The position numbers and the translations under genes are program-made. A stretch of DNA of 64,000 bases from Sipunculus nudus (lineage: Eukaryota > Annelida > Sipuncula > Golfingiida > Sipunculidae): the NCBI GenBank assembly GCA_026874595.1, contig CM049308.1, positions 90,835,624-90,899,623 on the forward strand, given 5' to 3'. Numbering within the stretch: position 1 is the stretch's first letter; every line of letters starts with the position of its first letter. The notes under the pieces are model-generated. The model saw only the letters and a program-made list of their open reading frames with translations. It had not been told where the DNA came from and did no database searches. This document shows, piece after piece, positions 1 to 12,700 of this stretch.

Positions 1-975
1 GTGTTATATATGACGATACTACTCCCCTGCAAGACCAATCACAAGATACTTCCAATTGTTAGTATATGTTTTCGAATTGCTGTAAACAAAGCAACCAGGT
101 GCAATCAGTGATGTGTAAATCCTTTATTCCTTTATCTTCCCAGCCTGGTGTAACTATGAAGCTATTGCAGCATTACTAAAATAAATCATTCATTAATGTG
201 ATTTGTATATACGTGTGTTGCTACGTAGGAACCATTGTTTTTTAATATAAAAAGCATGAAGGACAACAAACAAATATTTCCTTTGCGATGGTAACAAACG
301 CATCTATCCTGTCATCTGTAGGTTTCCCCATACCGGAAGTAACTTGTGTCCCTTTAAAAAATGCTTGACCCCGTTAAAATATATTAATATGCTGCAGGCC
401 ATTTCCATGGTGATTCATATAGCTTTAGACATTTAGGCATGTATGAGTGTATTAGAGGATCTTAAGATATTTCAGATAAAGACTGTAATGGATGTAATAA
501 CGTTGTGATTTCTTATTTTTTATTGATAATTGATTTCGATCATAATTTCTTTTCTCGTGCATTCTTTGATTTGTTTTGCGCAGCTCACTTCCTGTTGTAA
601 AAAGCTATAGTGATTATCCATCATCCTGCAGACCGGTTGTCTGGCTGTCCGTGAGAAAGGCATAAATCGTAACGAATGGACGAAGAAATTTCTAACTAAA
701 CCATGTAATTTCGTCCTTGTGGCTAGAAGATCACATGACGGAGGTACTCATGTGGTCAAAGACGTATTTATGATTAGTTGCTGACCGTGCTTCTGAACGA
801 CGCTACCTAACGTGACACATTTTTTTTCTTACACTGCCAGAAACCAAATACTGAAATCGACTGATGCCGGCTCTGGTATAAATGTTACGGCACCACTCAA
901 CAGAACGGTTTTTGATGTGACAAATGAAATGATGCGTCAAAGTTACTGGGGTCACAATAAGCCTAGACTTGCATA
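1..975. other. no gene seen
   Basis: AT-rich non-coding sequence. No open frame with splice sites, RNA gene or clear repeat was seen before the tandem array that begins near 976. Confidence 0.5.
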
Positions 976-1640
976 AATTTGACCTTGAAGATCAAGGTCA
1001 AGGTCACAGGATTTCTATCATGTCCAAGATTTTGGTGGGAACAAAGTGTTTCTAATTTTTGAGGAAAATATGCAGCCCTTCAAAAGTTATCTCGTTCATA
1101 AGACAATAACTATAATAACACTGATTTGACCTTGAAGATTCTGGTCAAGGTCACCAGGTTTCAAACTCGTCCGAGAACATGACTGTACAAATGTTGTACC
1201 ATACTTTAGGACAAAATGTGGAATACTTCAAAAGTTATGGGGTTCACAAAAATGTCATATTTCTGCAGATTTTCCCTTGAAGATGAAGGTCAAGGTCACT
1301 GTTTTTTAACTTGTCCTTGATTTTAGTATGAACAATTGCTGTGCCAAATATGAGGACAAAATGTTTAATACTTCAAAAGTTATGGGGTTCTTAAAAATTT
1401 TACATTTTGGCAGATTTGACCTTGAAGGTGATGGTCAAGGTCACCCGTTTTTCGAAATCTTCCAAGAACTTGGCAAGAACAATATGTGTACCAAATTTGA
1501 GGACAAAATGTACGTTGAATACTTCAAAAGTTATGGGTTTCACAAAAATTTCACATTTTGACAGATTTTACTTTGAAGATGAAGGCCAAGGTCACTGGTT
1601 TTCAAACTCCTCTTAGATTTTGGTATGGACAATTGAGTGT
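976..1640 (+). repeat. 147-bp tandem repeat, about 4.5 units
   Basis: Five diverged units have equivalent points near 981, 1128, 1273, 1418 and 1568, so the period is 145-150 bp. Each unit carries a GACCTTGAAGAT block, then AAGGTCAAGGTCAC, then a CTTCAAAAGTTATGGGGTTCAC-like spacer. Short open frames here are by-products of the repeat and lack splice signals. The GACCTTGA / TCAAGGTCA words form inverted pairs (see findings). Confidence 0.85.
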
Positions 1641-1744
1641 TTCAAATTTTGGCGGAAAATATGCAAAGTTATCGCGTTCACAAGATATCCTACAGATGAG
1701 GACGACGATGCCAGATGATGGCACTGAAAACAACATGGGGAGGG

Positions 1745-3346
1745 GGGAGGGGTACCCACCAGTCTACAGGAACTGATGAAGCACTCCATGATCAAAAAGC
1801 ATGCAAAGAATCATAGCAATAGCATGATCATTTGTATCACATTTTTAATTATTCCTTGGGTACTTCAAGCCCCATTGCTCAGAGGATATGGGTAACAGAG
1901 ACCTAATTTCAGGTTTCCATGATGACTTTTCATGGACCTCCTTGGTTGTCAAGTTAGAAGATTCTAGGTCAAACAGTGACCTTGTTAACAGATGACGGCT
2001 TCATTTGAAGGTCTCAAAAATAGACAAAAAAATAAAAAAATTCAGGTGGCTCAACCAGTCTGCAGGAACTGATGAAGCACTCAATGATCAAAAAGCATGC
2101 AAAGAATCAAAGCAATCAATGCATTAGTTATTCAAATACAGAAGCTTTTGTATCACATTTTTAATTATTCTTGGGTATTTACAAGCCCAATAGCTCGGAG
2201 GATTTGGGTAACAGAGGTATCCTTGAAGATTATTCATGTACCTCTTTAGATGATAAGTAAGAAGATTCTAGGTCAAACAGTGATGATTTGTGCCGTGTTA
2301 ACAGATGATGCTTTATTTGAATGGTCTCAAAAATAGAAAAAAATGCGTGAAAATTCGAAAAAATACAGGCGGCGCCACCAGTCTGCAAGAACTGAAGAAA
2401 CAGTTACTGGTGTGTTTGTATCAAATTTTTAAATTTATTCTTTGGGGTACTTTCGAGCACCATAGCTTGGAGAATATGGTTAACAGCGACCTAATTACAG
2501 GTCTCCAAGGATATTTTTCAATGACCTCACTAGATGTTAAGTATGAAGATTCTAGGTCCAGCAGTTAAGATTTGTGCCTTGTTAACATATTTATAGAGGT
2601 TTTATTTGAAAGTCTCAAAAGAAGAAAAAAAAACTGTGAAAATTCGAAAAAAATTCAGGTGGCGCCACCAGTCTGCAGGAACTGAAGAAACAGTCCATGA
2701 TAAGTATGCATGCAAAAAATCATGGGGATCAATGCATTAGTTAATCAGATACTGGAGTGTTGATATCAAATTTGAATTATTCTGAGGGGTACTTATGAGC
2801 CCCATAGCTCCGAGAATATGAGTAACAGAGACCTAAATTCCCATTTCCACAGAGACTTTTCATGGACCTCCCTTGATGTCAAGTAAGAAGATTCCAAGTC
2901 CAGCGGTTACGATTTGTGCCTTGTTTACAATAGACAACTTCTTTGAAGGTCTCATAAATAGAGGAAAAATTAGCAAAAATAAGAAAAAATACAGGTGACG
3001 CCACCAGTTGGAAGGAACTGATGGAACACTCCATGATCAATATTTATGCAAAAAATCATGGTGATCAATGCAGTAGTTATTCAGATACTTGAGCTTTTGT
3101 ATCAATTTCTTTATTATTCTGGGGGGTTCTTACGAGACCGATAGCTCGGAGAATATGGGTAACAGAGACCTAATTTCAGGTTTCGAAGAAGATTTTTTAT
3201 TGGACATCCCAGGATGCCAAGTGAGCAGATTCCAAGTCCAGCGGTTACGATTTGTGTCCTGTTAACGGCCGGACGCACGGCCGGACGGACGACGGACAAA
3301 GAGTAATCGCTATAGCTCAGATGACTTTCAGTCAGCTGAGCTAAAA
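1745..3346 (+). repeat. composite tandem repeat, 290-340-bp units, with hairpin tail
   Basis: Five units begin near 1757, 2044, 2368, 2658 and 2995 at a GGTGGCGCCACCAGTCTGCA-like word. Each continues through a conserved 'GGATATGGGTAACAGAGACC' block and a 'GTTACGATTTGTGCC' block. The array ends in an ACGG-rich segment (about 3264-3300) and then a stem-loop, TAGCTCAG...CTGAGCTA, near 3313-3346. The same family recurs at 50036-51395 with the same tail. It may be a non-autonomous mobile element with internal tandem repeats, such as a Helentron-type element, but no transposase is present to prove it. Confidence 0.75.
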
Positions 3347-3523
3347 AATGCTCATGTGATTGCTTTCTCAGATGGTAGCGTCGTGAAGTGTACTTTCTGT
3401 TGTATTTGTTGCACCTAGCTGGTCCAACGGCGCGAATTGACAGGCTAGTATTTAACAGTGGTGCACGTTCTCGCTAGCAGAATGTCACAATGATCTACGA
3501 TATCACAATTGTAAGCTTGACTC

Positions 3524-4370
3524 TTAAGCCCCATTACATGAGAAGGAGACCTTACGGCGACCATGGCGACCTAGCAAATCAGCGTTGATCGCCATAAACA
3601 TTGGAAAAACCGTCCATGTGTGACGGCTGTGCCGCTGTCAATAGGCTTGCACGACGTGTACAATTGCAATTATCGGCCGTTTTATGCCGTTTCCGCTACG
3701 TTGTATGGTGCTGCTACAGCGTCGTTTATGATCAAACTGCCTTATCCTTACGTCCGCATGAGGTTCCTGCTACCCACTGAAGAGCTCGGTCCACGACAGG
3801 GCTGCGATCATGATGATCCCGCAGCAACCGGCCCCCGATCCGTCTGCGGTCAAGACGACGGAACTGCGCGCGTGGGTAGATGCTACTGAACTGCTTCAGA
3901 CTGGCCGTCGGTGGTTGCCATGGTCCCCATTGTTGACTAGTACACATAACATGACCGGTGTATGAAAGTATAGTGAGGCCACACATTTCAGCATGGACAG
4001 ATATTACATGCTACAACTGGCCTGTCTGCAAGGTTAACAGATAACGGATAGACCGATGCTACCATGTTTACTGGCGATCGACTTGCGCTGTCAAGAAGCT
4101 GGTACTGCGCTGCTGGGACACTGATGGCGATCGAATTCCGATCTGACTGCGCTTTTGATCCACGGCGACCCCGCGGCGGAAATTTTGTCCATGTTCAAAA
4201 CTGGTCGCCACTCATGACGTTCATGGTGACCATATGACGACCCAAGGCGACACTATCTCGCTCCTACGCAGCTCATGAAAACTTAATGTCACTCTGACTG
4301 CACTCTGCGGCGATCTGCCCCAATTCGGTGATCGCAGCGAGATCGCCTTCTCGTGTGACGGGGGTGTTAT
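3524..4370. mobile_element. TTAA-flanked MITE-like element
   Basis: The left end reads TTAAGCCCCATTACATGAGA (3524 onward). The right end, reverse complemented, reads ATAACACCCCCGTCACACGA followed by GAAGG, giving a terminal inverted repeat of about 25 bp with mismatches. The interior is rich in GATCGC/GCGACC words and has no transposase. TTAA targets are typical of piggyBac-type elements, so a non-autonomous relative is inferred. Related ends (GTAAAGGGG..TTAA) occur near 22916 and 47000. Confidence 0.55.
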
Positions 4371-5096
4371 CTACTATGGCCACTATTATACCTTTGACAA
4401 GCTCCCTCTAGTGTACAGGACTTTGGGCTGCCTTTGCCAGTTATTTCCTTGTGTATCCGATTCTCCCTGCTTCATTTCCTGAGTCCCTTCTCCAGGTATT
4501 TCTTGCCATTCCTCTACTTCCCTTTCCCTGTCGTCACAATGGAGTGGGCAACATTTACTCGACTTGGCGCCGGTGCCGGCCGTGTGTCCAGGTGTGGCAA
4601 CAAGATTAGTAATTGTGACCTTCCTTTAACTTGTACAAAGACTTGCGCGGATTCCGCCAGGAACTGCACATTGTGAACTGTGGACAGTAAACATTACACA
4701 TTGTATACAAACACAAGCATATCCATGCATGCATGTCATTATTATAGTCATATAGTTAATATGGTATAGTTAGAAAACACTCTTGTGAAGGTAATAATAG
4801 GTTAGGTCTTCATATCCACGTAGTCTATTGCTTACCGTTGCATATAATTCGATGCGCTAACTGTTTATTAGAAAATATAATAACTTCTTCATAGTGGAAC
4901 ACATACAGTTGTTAGTTAAGAAAATCAAGTGATAAAAGGTACCATATCAGTATATTTTGTGAAATTATCGGTGAAGGAAACAGGATTTTTGTCATGAATG
5001 GGATTTTAATACACTCTTTCTGTCGTAAAGCAAACCTAGACATTAGTGGTTTCATAAAGATCAATTTAAATTTAATTCATAATGAAACATTTTAAT
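4371..5096. other. no gene seen
   Basis: Mostly AT-rich sequence with no supported gene. An open frame at 4434-4676 lacks any recognisable domain and is probably chance. Confidence 0.4.
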
Positions 5097-5280
5097 GTTA
5101 GTGTATTTTAATGTTAGGATTGTTGAAAGAAAAAATTATAATTATTTGTTAACAAAAAAACCACTGATTTCTTTATTCATTCCCCTAGATATTTCACGCT
5201 ACCTAGTGTTACAGAATCTGATTATTATTTATATATGCTCGTCACGACTACGTGATCTGTTGTTATTAGGTTCCGTAACG
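5097..5280 (+). mobile_element. LTR fragment (3' end only)
   Basis: This matches the last ~185 bp of the LTR family seen complete at 29125-29869, including the 'ATTATAATTATTTGTTAAC', 'CATTCCCCTAGA' and terminal 'GGTTCCGTAAC' blocks. The 5' three quarters are missing, so it is a truncated relic. Confidence 0.75.
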
Positions 5281-5499
5281 TTTCTTTATAAAACCATAAG
5301 ATTATGATATACGAACGAACACTAGTAAGTGCACAATTTACCTGAGAGGGCACAGGAAGAAGAAATTAAATAGCATTTTTGAGCTGCTGGCGATGTGGAA
5401 AACATCCTTTCTGACGCCATCAAATCCGGTATAGACGTAGTGTTCACACGATATATATATATATATATACACGGACGAACTGTCTTGCTAGTGAAGGTT

Positions 5500-5750
5500 G
5501 CTTTTCTGGCCAAACGGTAGGGAACACCGGACATGTGCGCCACCGACATGCGTTCGAATCAGGGATCGGGCGAGTATTTTTCGGAGCAACACGCTTTTGT
5601 AACACATGGGGGGCTCGTCCGGGAATGACGCCCAGCTTTTGGCCCAGGGAATGGTGAAGTAAATGGGTAATCATCGCCACCTAGTCACGAAAAGGTTGGC
5701 TCCCGGGTGAATAAGTCCTGTTCTGACAGCAGCACGCTTTTAATTAGAGC
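5500..5750 (+). mobile_element. possible tRNA-derived SINE
   Basis: A box-A-like word, TGGCCAAACGG (5507-5517), is followed about 35 bp later by a box-B-like GTTCGAATC (5552-5560). This is the spacing of an internal RNA polymerase III promoter in a tRNA head. The sequence does not fold into a complete tRNA by eye and continues into unrelated sequence. A degenerate SINE is the best reading; chance is possible. Confidence 0.35.
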
Positions 5751-6119
5751 TTATGTAGTCGAGTCAACACCAACCCAGTCCGGGTCTATATTACCACGGG
5801 TCTATATTAATGAACTTCTTGAATCCCTACTTTTGCTGCATTAGTTTATGTTACCACCAAAGGGTGCCCTTTTTGGCGTAAAGTTTACTCCTCTGATGTT
5901 TCACTCCTCTCCCTGTTGCAATGAATAGCCGGGCGGCAAGATCAAATACTTTATGATCGCGCTTATAAAAAGTATTTTTACCATTTTTGTAATTTTTTGT
6001 TTAACAAATGCTTCGTGTTAAAGTTTATCAGGGGCTATTCAGTTAAAAACCGTGGTTGTTGTTGGCTGTACATCCAGCGCAGATAATATCCATTAATTTT
6101 GCATATCATAGGGCCATAG

Positions 6120-6720
6120 ATACATCCGAGCATATAACACCCCGAAGATGAGGTGAGGTGTTCCGAGTGTTTATTGGCCTGAAATTCGGCATGTCCATCC
6201 ATCTTGGATAGTTTTCACGTGCACATGGCAGATGGCGTCACCTTACTTAAGGTATTCGTAGAATACATCCATGTATATATTTAACAAGTGGTTTGACATA
6301 TCTGCCCGACGTAGCTCCGTGGCGCCACCTACAAACATTTTCGCGTATCGTCCATCCATAACTTTCCTTAGGATGAGCATTGTACAGATCTCAGGTGTGG
6401 ATGGATGTATCAGCAGGAAATTTTATACGTGGTGGTACGACCTGGCGCCATATACCATCACGCTTACGTAGAACGCATTTATGCCCATTTCTCGGGAATG
6501 GTTTGAAGTAATTTTGGATGTTCATCCATCTTGGATGGATTACACGCACTAAAGGCAGGTGGCGACAATCACAGATTCGTAGAATACATTTTTGCATTTA
6601 TCTCAGCAGTGGTATATTGTATCAGACTGGAATTTTGCATATCCATAGATCTTTTATAGCTAGCTTTATCTTGTATAAAAGACTATAACCGATTTCATCT
6701 GGCGTCAATCTGAAGTTTTG
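6120..6720 (+). repeat. diverged tandem repeat with GGCGCC words
   Basis: Loose units share 'TTCGTAGAATACAT', 'CATTTATCTC..CAGTGGTTTGA' and 'TCCATCTTGGAT' words (near 6250, 6466 and 6575). They are accompanied by GGCGCCACC (6321) and GGCGCCATA (6444). No coding potential was seen. Confidence 0.45.
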
Positions 6721-9637
6721 TTTTGGTGTCTCAGGAGCCGTTTAATATATCCATGTGTAATTATAGGCATATTCATCAATCTTTGATAGCTTTCTCATGC
6801 GCAGGACTGGAGGCTTCTGCGGCGATCAGCATGTTTATTAAGGATTGTAAAAATTACATATTATATGCATTTATATGTTATTATATATATATTAATTACA
6901 TATTTATAACATATATTATAATGTTAAAATCGTATATATATTATTTTTTATTCATAGACAATAAAATATATATGTCAATATGAAGACGGATAAATAAGTG
7001 TACCGTTAAGATGAGCAGAACGGGATCAGGTGAATCCGCAACGACACTAGCAAGAGGAAGGGAAGGTATTCTGCATATGTTCTATCTTCATGGCTGGTTT
7101 TAGAATATATATATATGCCCTTGTGGCATCATGATCAACCGATGACGCTAACACATTTACAGTGGTTTCTTAATGTTTTGATTATCTCTACACTAATTGC
7201 GATTCCGAGGGCACGGTTCGCACTATAAAGTTAATTTGGAAAAACGTCCAAAGTGAATAGTTGGTCTATTTTATATATATGATAAGACCTTAATATCATC
7301 GGCTGGTATCCATTTTATTAGCGAAATGTTAACGCCTAATATCAGCACAGATTTTATGTCCATTACATCACTGCAGTTTTGTTGTAAAGAAAGATGATAT
7401 TATTCAAGACTGGTTAGAGGCGTGTGACCAACAGACAAACCAGAAGATCAACTATATCATTAGGATAAGGTCCAGAATACACTGAATATTTGCTTCAAAA
7501 GGCGTAAATAATACACGATTCTATGCGCCGAAAGAAGTTACCTAGTGCCGGCTCTTCAGACAGGATCTTCGCCAGAGGGGGAAATTAAGTCTTAACCATA
7601 GCATCGACTGGGAGGGAGAGAGAAAGCCTCTCATATGACCATTCATGTGCTTTCCTGTTCAAAAGTGGTAATGACACCGGAAGCGTAACCAATGAGGGGC
7701 ACGTAAGGTGTTAACAAATCAAATATATAAAACCTATAAATATTAGAGAATAACTCTACATTCATTTAGATTACTACATAATATTGGCTGGGCCTATTTA
7801 CTGTGTGACAATTAGTTTATTTTGTATAACTTGTTTGAAAAAGGTTAATATCCAAAGGCTGGGTATGCAAATAATACGTTCCTCTCTTGGACTGCTAAGG
7901 CATAGCATGCTATGGTGTCAAACTCCGTTAAGGCACCCTGGCGATAAAGTTCATGATATAAGTAAACCTACAGGCATAATTTTGTCACTGGGGTTCTGGT
8001 ACTCATATCAAATTGCGTAGACCTGTATGAAAAAAAGAGAAAAGTGGACTAAGAAAAAATAAAAAGCCACACAGAATATAAAAAAAATGAAAACTGTATA
8101 TGTCGCTTTATTTGTCGGAACCAAATATAAATATATAATTTGATGAAATAAGCTGCAAAAATTTTGTTGAAACTTTTTCCAACAAATCGGTAACAATAAA
8201 TCGGTAAATGTTCTTTAAATTTCGTTTTAAACCTATACGAATATTGAAATATAACATTCAAAAATAAAGGTTTTAGTATATGATATTTCTTACCCAGAGT
8301 TTTACATATTCAGAAATGTTGTTAAATTTGGAATGTGATGTTCATGGTCTGGCCAGCACATACGACTAATTATACCTGTCACTTTGTTTCACTTGGTTAC
8401 CTGCTGTTTTAAAATAGACCACAGGCAGTTGTTTGTACTGGCTAGTTTGGAATCTTTAACTTGTAAAACTTGTGCGTACAATAAAAAGTATGCCTGAGGT
8501 CATTGAAAATATTTCATCACTCACCTGTTAATGAAGAATACGTCAAGCCAAAATGTAACCAAAATCACTACATTATGATTGTTTATATGTATTATTTCGA
8601 ATTTATGACTCTTACTTTCTTAATAGCAGATATATAATTACATTGATCAGCCTCCCCCCGGCTAAATACTTTTCAATCCAATCTGTATTAAAGACAATGT
8701 AGTTTTCATATATAATATGTAGAATAATTATCAATGTATCATAAGGCAATTAAAAGAGACCTTTGAGATAGGGACAGTCGATAACATATACGTTCGACCG
8801 TCACACAGTAGTTTCGAATAAACTTTAAGAATCAGCTGCCAAAAGGAAGTCGATAATATATTCCAGTGTACCAGGCAAACAAAAATAGAAAATAAATCGT
8901 TATGACAATATCACAAGCATCAGCTAATTTACAGGACTAAAAATAGGCTATGCTTCTAAACATTTCAGATTTTAAAGAAATAATATAAATTCGCATACGA
9001 CAAATAAAAGGCAAAACAGTGAAGTAATTTAACAACATTCTCTTCCAACAACCAGTGTCCACCTGTTTTATTTTCTTAAAAGCTAATATTTTTCAGTGAT
9101 TTCCTATAAAGCTGTTTATGGAAGTTATGGCCTAATATGGCAATTAAGAATTTTAAAATAAAGCTTCACAGTTTATGTTTCACAATTTTGTTTTACTCTT
9201 TAAAATGATCTGTCCCTGCATGAGTACCCATCTTTGTTTTTGCTGCTTGTATTTTCTAAAGTGTTTACATCATCCAATCAGCTGATGTCAATTGAGGCAG
9301 TTTTTTTCCATGTGGTCAATGACCTTGACTGCTATAAATGGGGCTGATATTTTGTAAAATATAATCTGATTTCTCATATTTTTAATAATTCTGTTTCTTG
9401 AATAAGGTAGTTATTTATTTTACCATCGGCCCTTTTACCTTCTTCTACCTTAAAATACAATTTTCCCCTTTAAATGTAACTAATAACAATTTTCATGGCA
9501 AAAAACAGGTGGACAGGAGGGTATAGGACGGACTATAATGCAAAGTATAATTGTACTTAGATTAATACAAATATCAATTTCTATAGGCATAAATCCTGCG
9601 GATTAATGTAACCGAGTTGCATTTTATGAATTTACGT
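6721..9637. other. AT-rich, no gene seen
   Basis: Long AT-rich stretch with short AT tracts. Small open frames here show no domains and no paired splice sites. Confidence 0.5.
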
Positions 9638-9643
9638 TTTATT
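9638..9643 (-). terminator. candidate polyadenylation signal
   Basis: AATAAA on the minus strand about 140 nt past the stop codon of the minus-strand claudin-like gene. Confidence 0.4.
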
Positions 9644-9782
9644 CAGAGAGAATCTTCAACAAATATTTTTAAAGAAATAATTAAAACGGAAATAAAAGAC
9701 ACAGCCTGTAGCAGCTACTGTGTTAGTATTGCCTAACTTTGAAAATCACAATCCGTCTTGTATAACTTTGCATCTTCCATAT

Positions 9783-12700
9783 TTAATTAGACGCACCGGT
9801 TACATGCTCTGGCTCACATGCTGCCCAAGTCTCGTCATATACTTCCTCTTTGTCCCTTCGGTTCTCGCCTGTGACATTTGTTGTAGAGTCTTGTTGTGAT
9901 TCCTGCGGCGCTTCCATTCCCATCTTGTTTTGCTTATTGAAATCATTGACAGTAACTGGTCCACTGTCAATGGTTGTATCATGTGCCGTAGTCTCCACAT
10001 CGGAGGCCATCGTATTCTCAGGACGTCTTATTGTTGCACCATGAATCTCTGTTTCATCATCTTCGTTTTCTTTATTGTGCGCTGCGTCATTCCCGAGCGT
10101 ACTGGCCATATCACGGTTGGTACCGTGTTTGCTGTTTTCCAAATGTAAAAATTCTTCATTTACGTTTTCTGTAGGTTCTTCACCGGTGGCTGAATCTGAT
10201 GCTATGCCACACTTGTTTGCAGAACCTTCAGGCTTGTCCTTCAGGCTGACCTCCGCTGTTCTAACATAAGTGTTTAGCTTTTCTCCCTTTGTATCTATAA
10301 CGCCAGCTTTACCAGCCTCTCCTAAAGACTTTTCAGCACTGTTGATAGCCTTATCCTTGCTGTCGACTTTATTTTGCTCATCAGTGATCGTCTCTGTTTG
10401 GCCACTTGGATCCTGTTCTCGGTTCCTAACGTTTAAACTTTTCCCCTCTATGTCCCTAAGCGTAGAAGACCTTCCTGGTCCGCTTTGCTGATTTTGTGGA
10501 GTTTGTCCTGCCTGTAATTCAGTAATGTTTAGGTCAGAATAAGGTGGCGGGTTTTCTTCACCACTGGGCTGACTTTGGTTGGATGTCCCCTGCATTGAGT
10601 CCTGAGGTGTGGCAAGATCTTTGAAGCAAAACGCAAGAACAGCCAGGAAACCACCAACAACAGTTATCAAGCCTACTGTTATGGTGAAGAAGAAAGTCCA
10701 TCCTAATGACACGTCACCGCCAAGCGTCTCCTGCAGCTTCCCAACGCTGGATCCCCAGAGGATGATTGCCAACAGAATTGATGCCGCTGAAACACGCAAA
10801 GGCATAAAGCATGCAAAAACACCTATTACTGCGCGCGGTAAACTGTAGAGGTGACAAGTAAGAGCTCTATCGATCCCGTAGTAATACAAGTCACAGTTTG
10901 ATTATTTTTACATCGACCTGTGAATATTTTTGGGAAGTCACCTATCCATATTTTTTTTTTGAATTTCCACTTACACATTAATGAGCCTAGCATAGGTTCG
11001 ACGCTGGTTTATATTTAAAAATGAGAAAAAGAAAATGGTATTCTTAAAATGGTTCAGTCCCTACTGAGATTGTGACCACCTGGGCTACAATTCAACCAGC
11101 TCTTATGTAAATTCGCCACCGATTATAACATTTAACGTAATGATTATATAATCATTGTTAATACATATTATGGTCAAACATGAAGTTAATTAACTCTTTT
11201 TAATAGAAAAAAAATAGAAACCAAAACATTTGATTTCCTGACTATACTAGGCTTCTGTGGCTCTGTGGTCAAGCACAAGACTCAAAGTTTGTTCGAATCA
11301 TAGCCGAAGCTTTGAACTTTATGCGGTCAGCCCCCACTAAGGGTGAGCGCTCTGCAAGCTTAATGGGAAGGCCGTGCCAAACGTCCGTGCTTTGCTCACA
11401 AACAAGTGCGAATCTTTGGTGGTATGACACAGCAGTGGGGAAGACTACACACCCAAAGCCCAAAGATGCAGAAGTCATGGGGCGTTATTAACACAAGGAT
11501 ATAAAATGAAAGGATGCGTGTGAGACTGCCCTGTCAAGTAGTCAGCATGGAATACTGCAGATGTATATATACCTAGTTAAGCTAGCATTAAAATTATAAA
11601 CTTTAATATTTTTTTTTTTTTGCAAGGAGTGGTACTTATACTAAATTGCAATCACACTGTGTATATCAGTATATCAGTTTTACAGTAGATGGCAGCGCAA
11701 TCTTTCTGTCAAACAAGATGCCCTGCCATCTACTGTAAAACAGATATCCTGTACTGATTGAATTAAGTCTTAGATGGCACTGGTTATCTCTAAAATGTCA
11801 CTTTGTCACAAACACAAGAATGATATACGCAGAGAAGTTATTTTATACAGCCACTTTTGGTCTACATATCCTTCAGTTTAAATTAAATGAGCTGACATCG
11901 TGCTTATCTCATGATCTTCAAGTGTCGATATAAAAGCACAGACTGGTGATCGTTGAATCCTTATCAGTGAACGATTTCCCTGATTTATTACGCTTTTTAC
12001 TTAAATCAACTTGCATGTGGAGTGATCTCAAATTAGAAGGAGAGACACGCATGAACATGCATACTTCTAACGTTATAGGACAGGGAAAGCCGCCAACACA
12101 TACAACAAAATCAAACACATTGCCTAAGCACAACAAGTTACTTTTCTCCTTACAATATAATCCTACCACGTCCAAGGTAAAACTAGAATAATCATATACA
12201 TTAATTTAACAGGATCGTTAATACTTAACATTAAGTACTGAATGAAATTCAGTCAGTGAGTTATTGATGACTGCGCTGGGCGTGATGTGTTTTCAATCAA
12301 AATTGGCAGTTTTTAGCTATCCATTTCTGACTTCCCTAAACTTTTCCTTTTTATAATAGTTGCATATATTCCCTTAATTTAAACCATTTTTGTTGCAGGA
12401 GCAGCGCCTTTGATGGAGTTATCAGAATCCTTCAAGTAAGGCTATGGAGCGACAAGCATCTTTTTTCATAACATGTTATTTTGACACTAATCATGTAATA
12501 TTCAAAATGGCTGCCGTAAGCAACATGGTTGAACGTTAAAATCTAAGTACAGGCTGATACATGCGTGTGTCCGTGTGCTCGCCCTAACAGTGTATAGTTT
12601 TAGGAATATCCCCGTATCTTATTACTGACCTGCTAAAAACAATCCCAGTATTTGCAGTTTTAGGTATTTATCCAGTTTCTGTTTAAAGTGGTGAAGAACA

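Noticed and set aside
9850-10848. Plus-strand frames over the tail of the minus claudin-like gene
   Set aside because: Shadows of exon 3 on the other strand. The minus frame is far longer and joins to exons 1 and 2 in phase.
11250-11311. Functional tRNA gene
   Set aside because: Box A and B words are present but the acceptor and anticodon stems do not pair, and the sequence continues as a SINE-like body.
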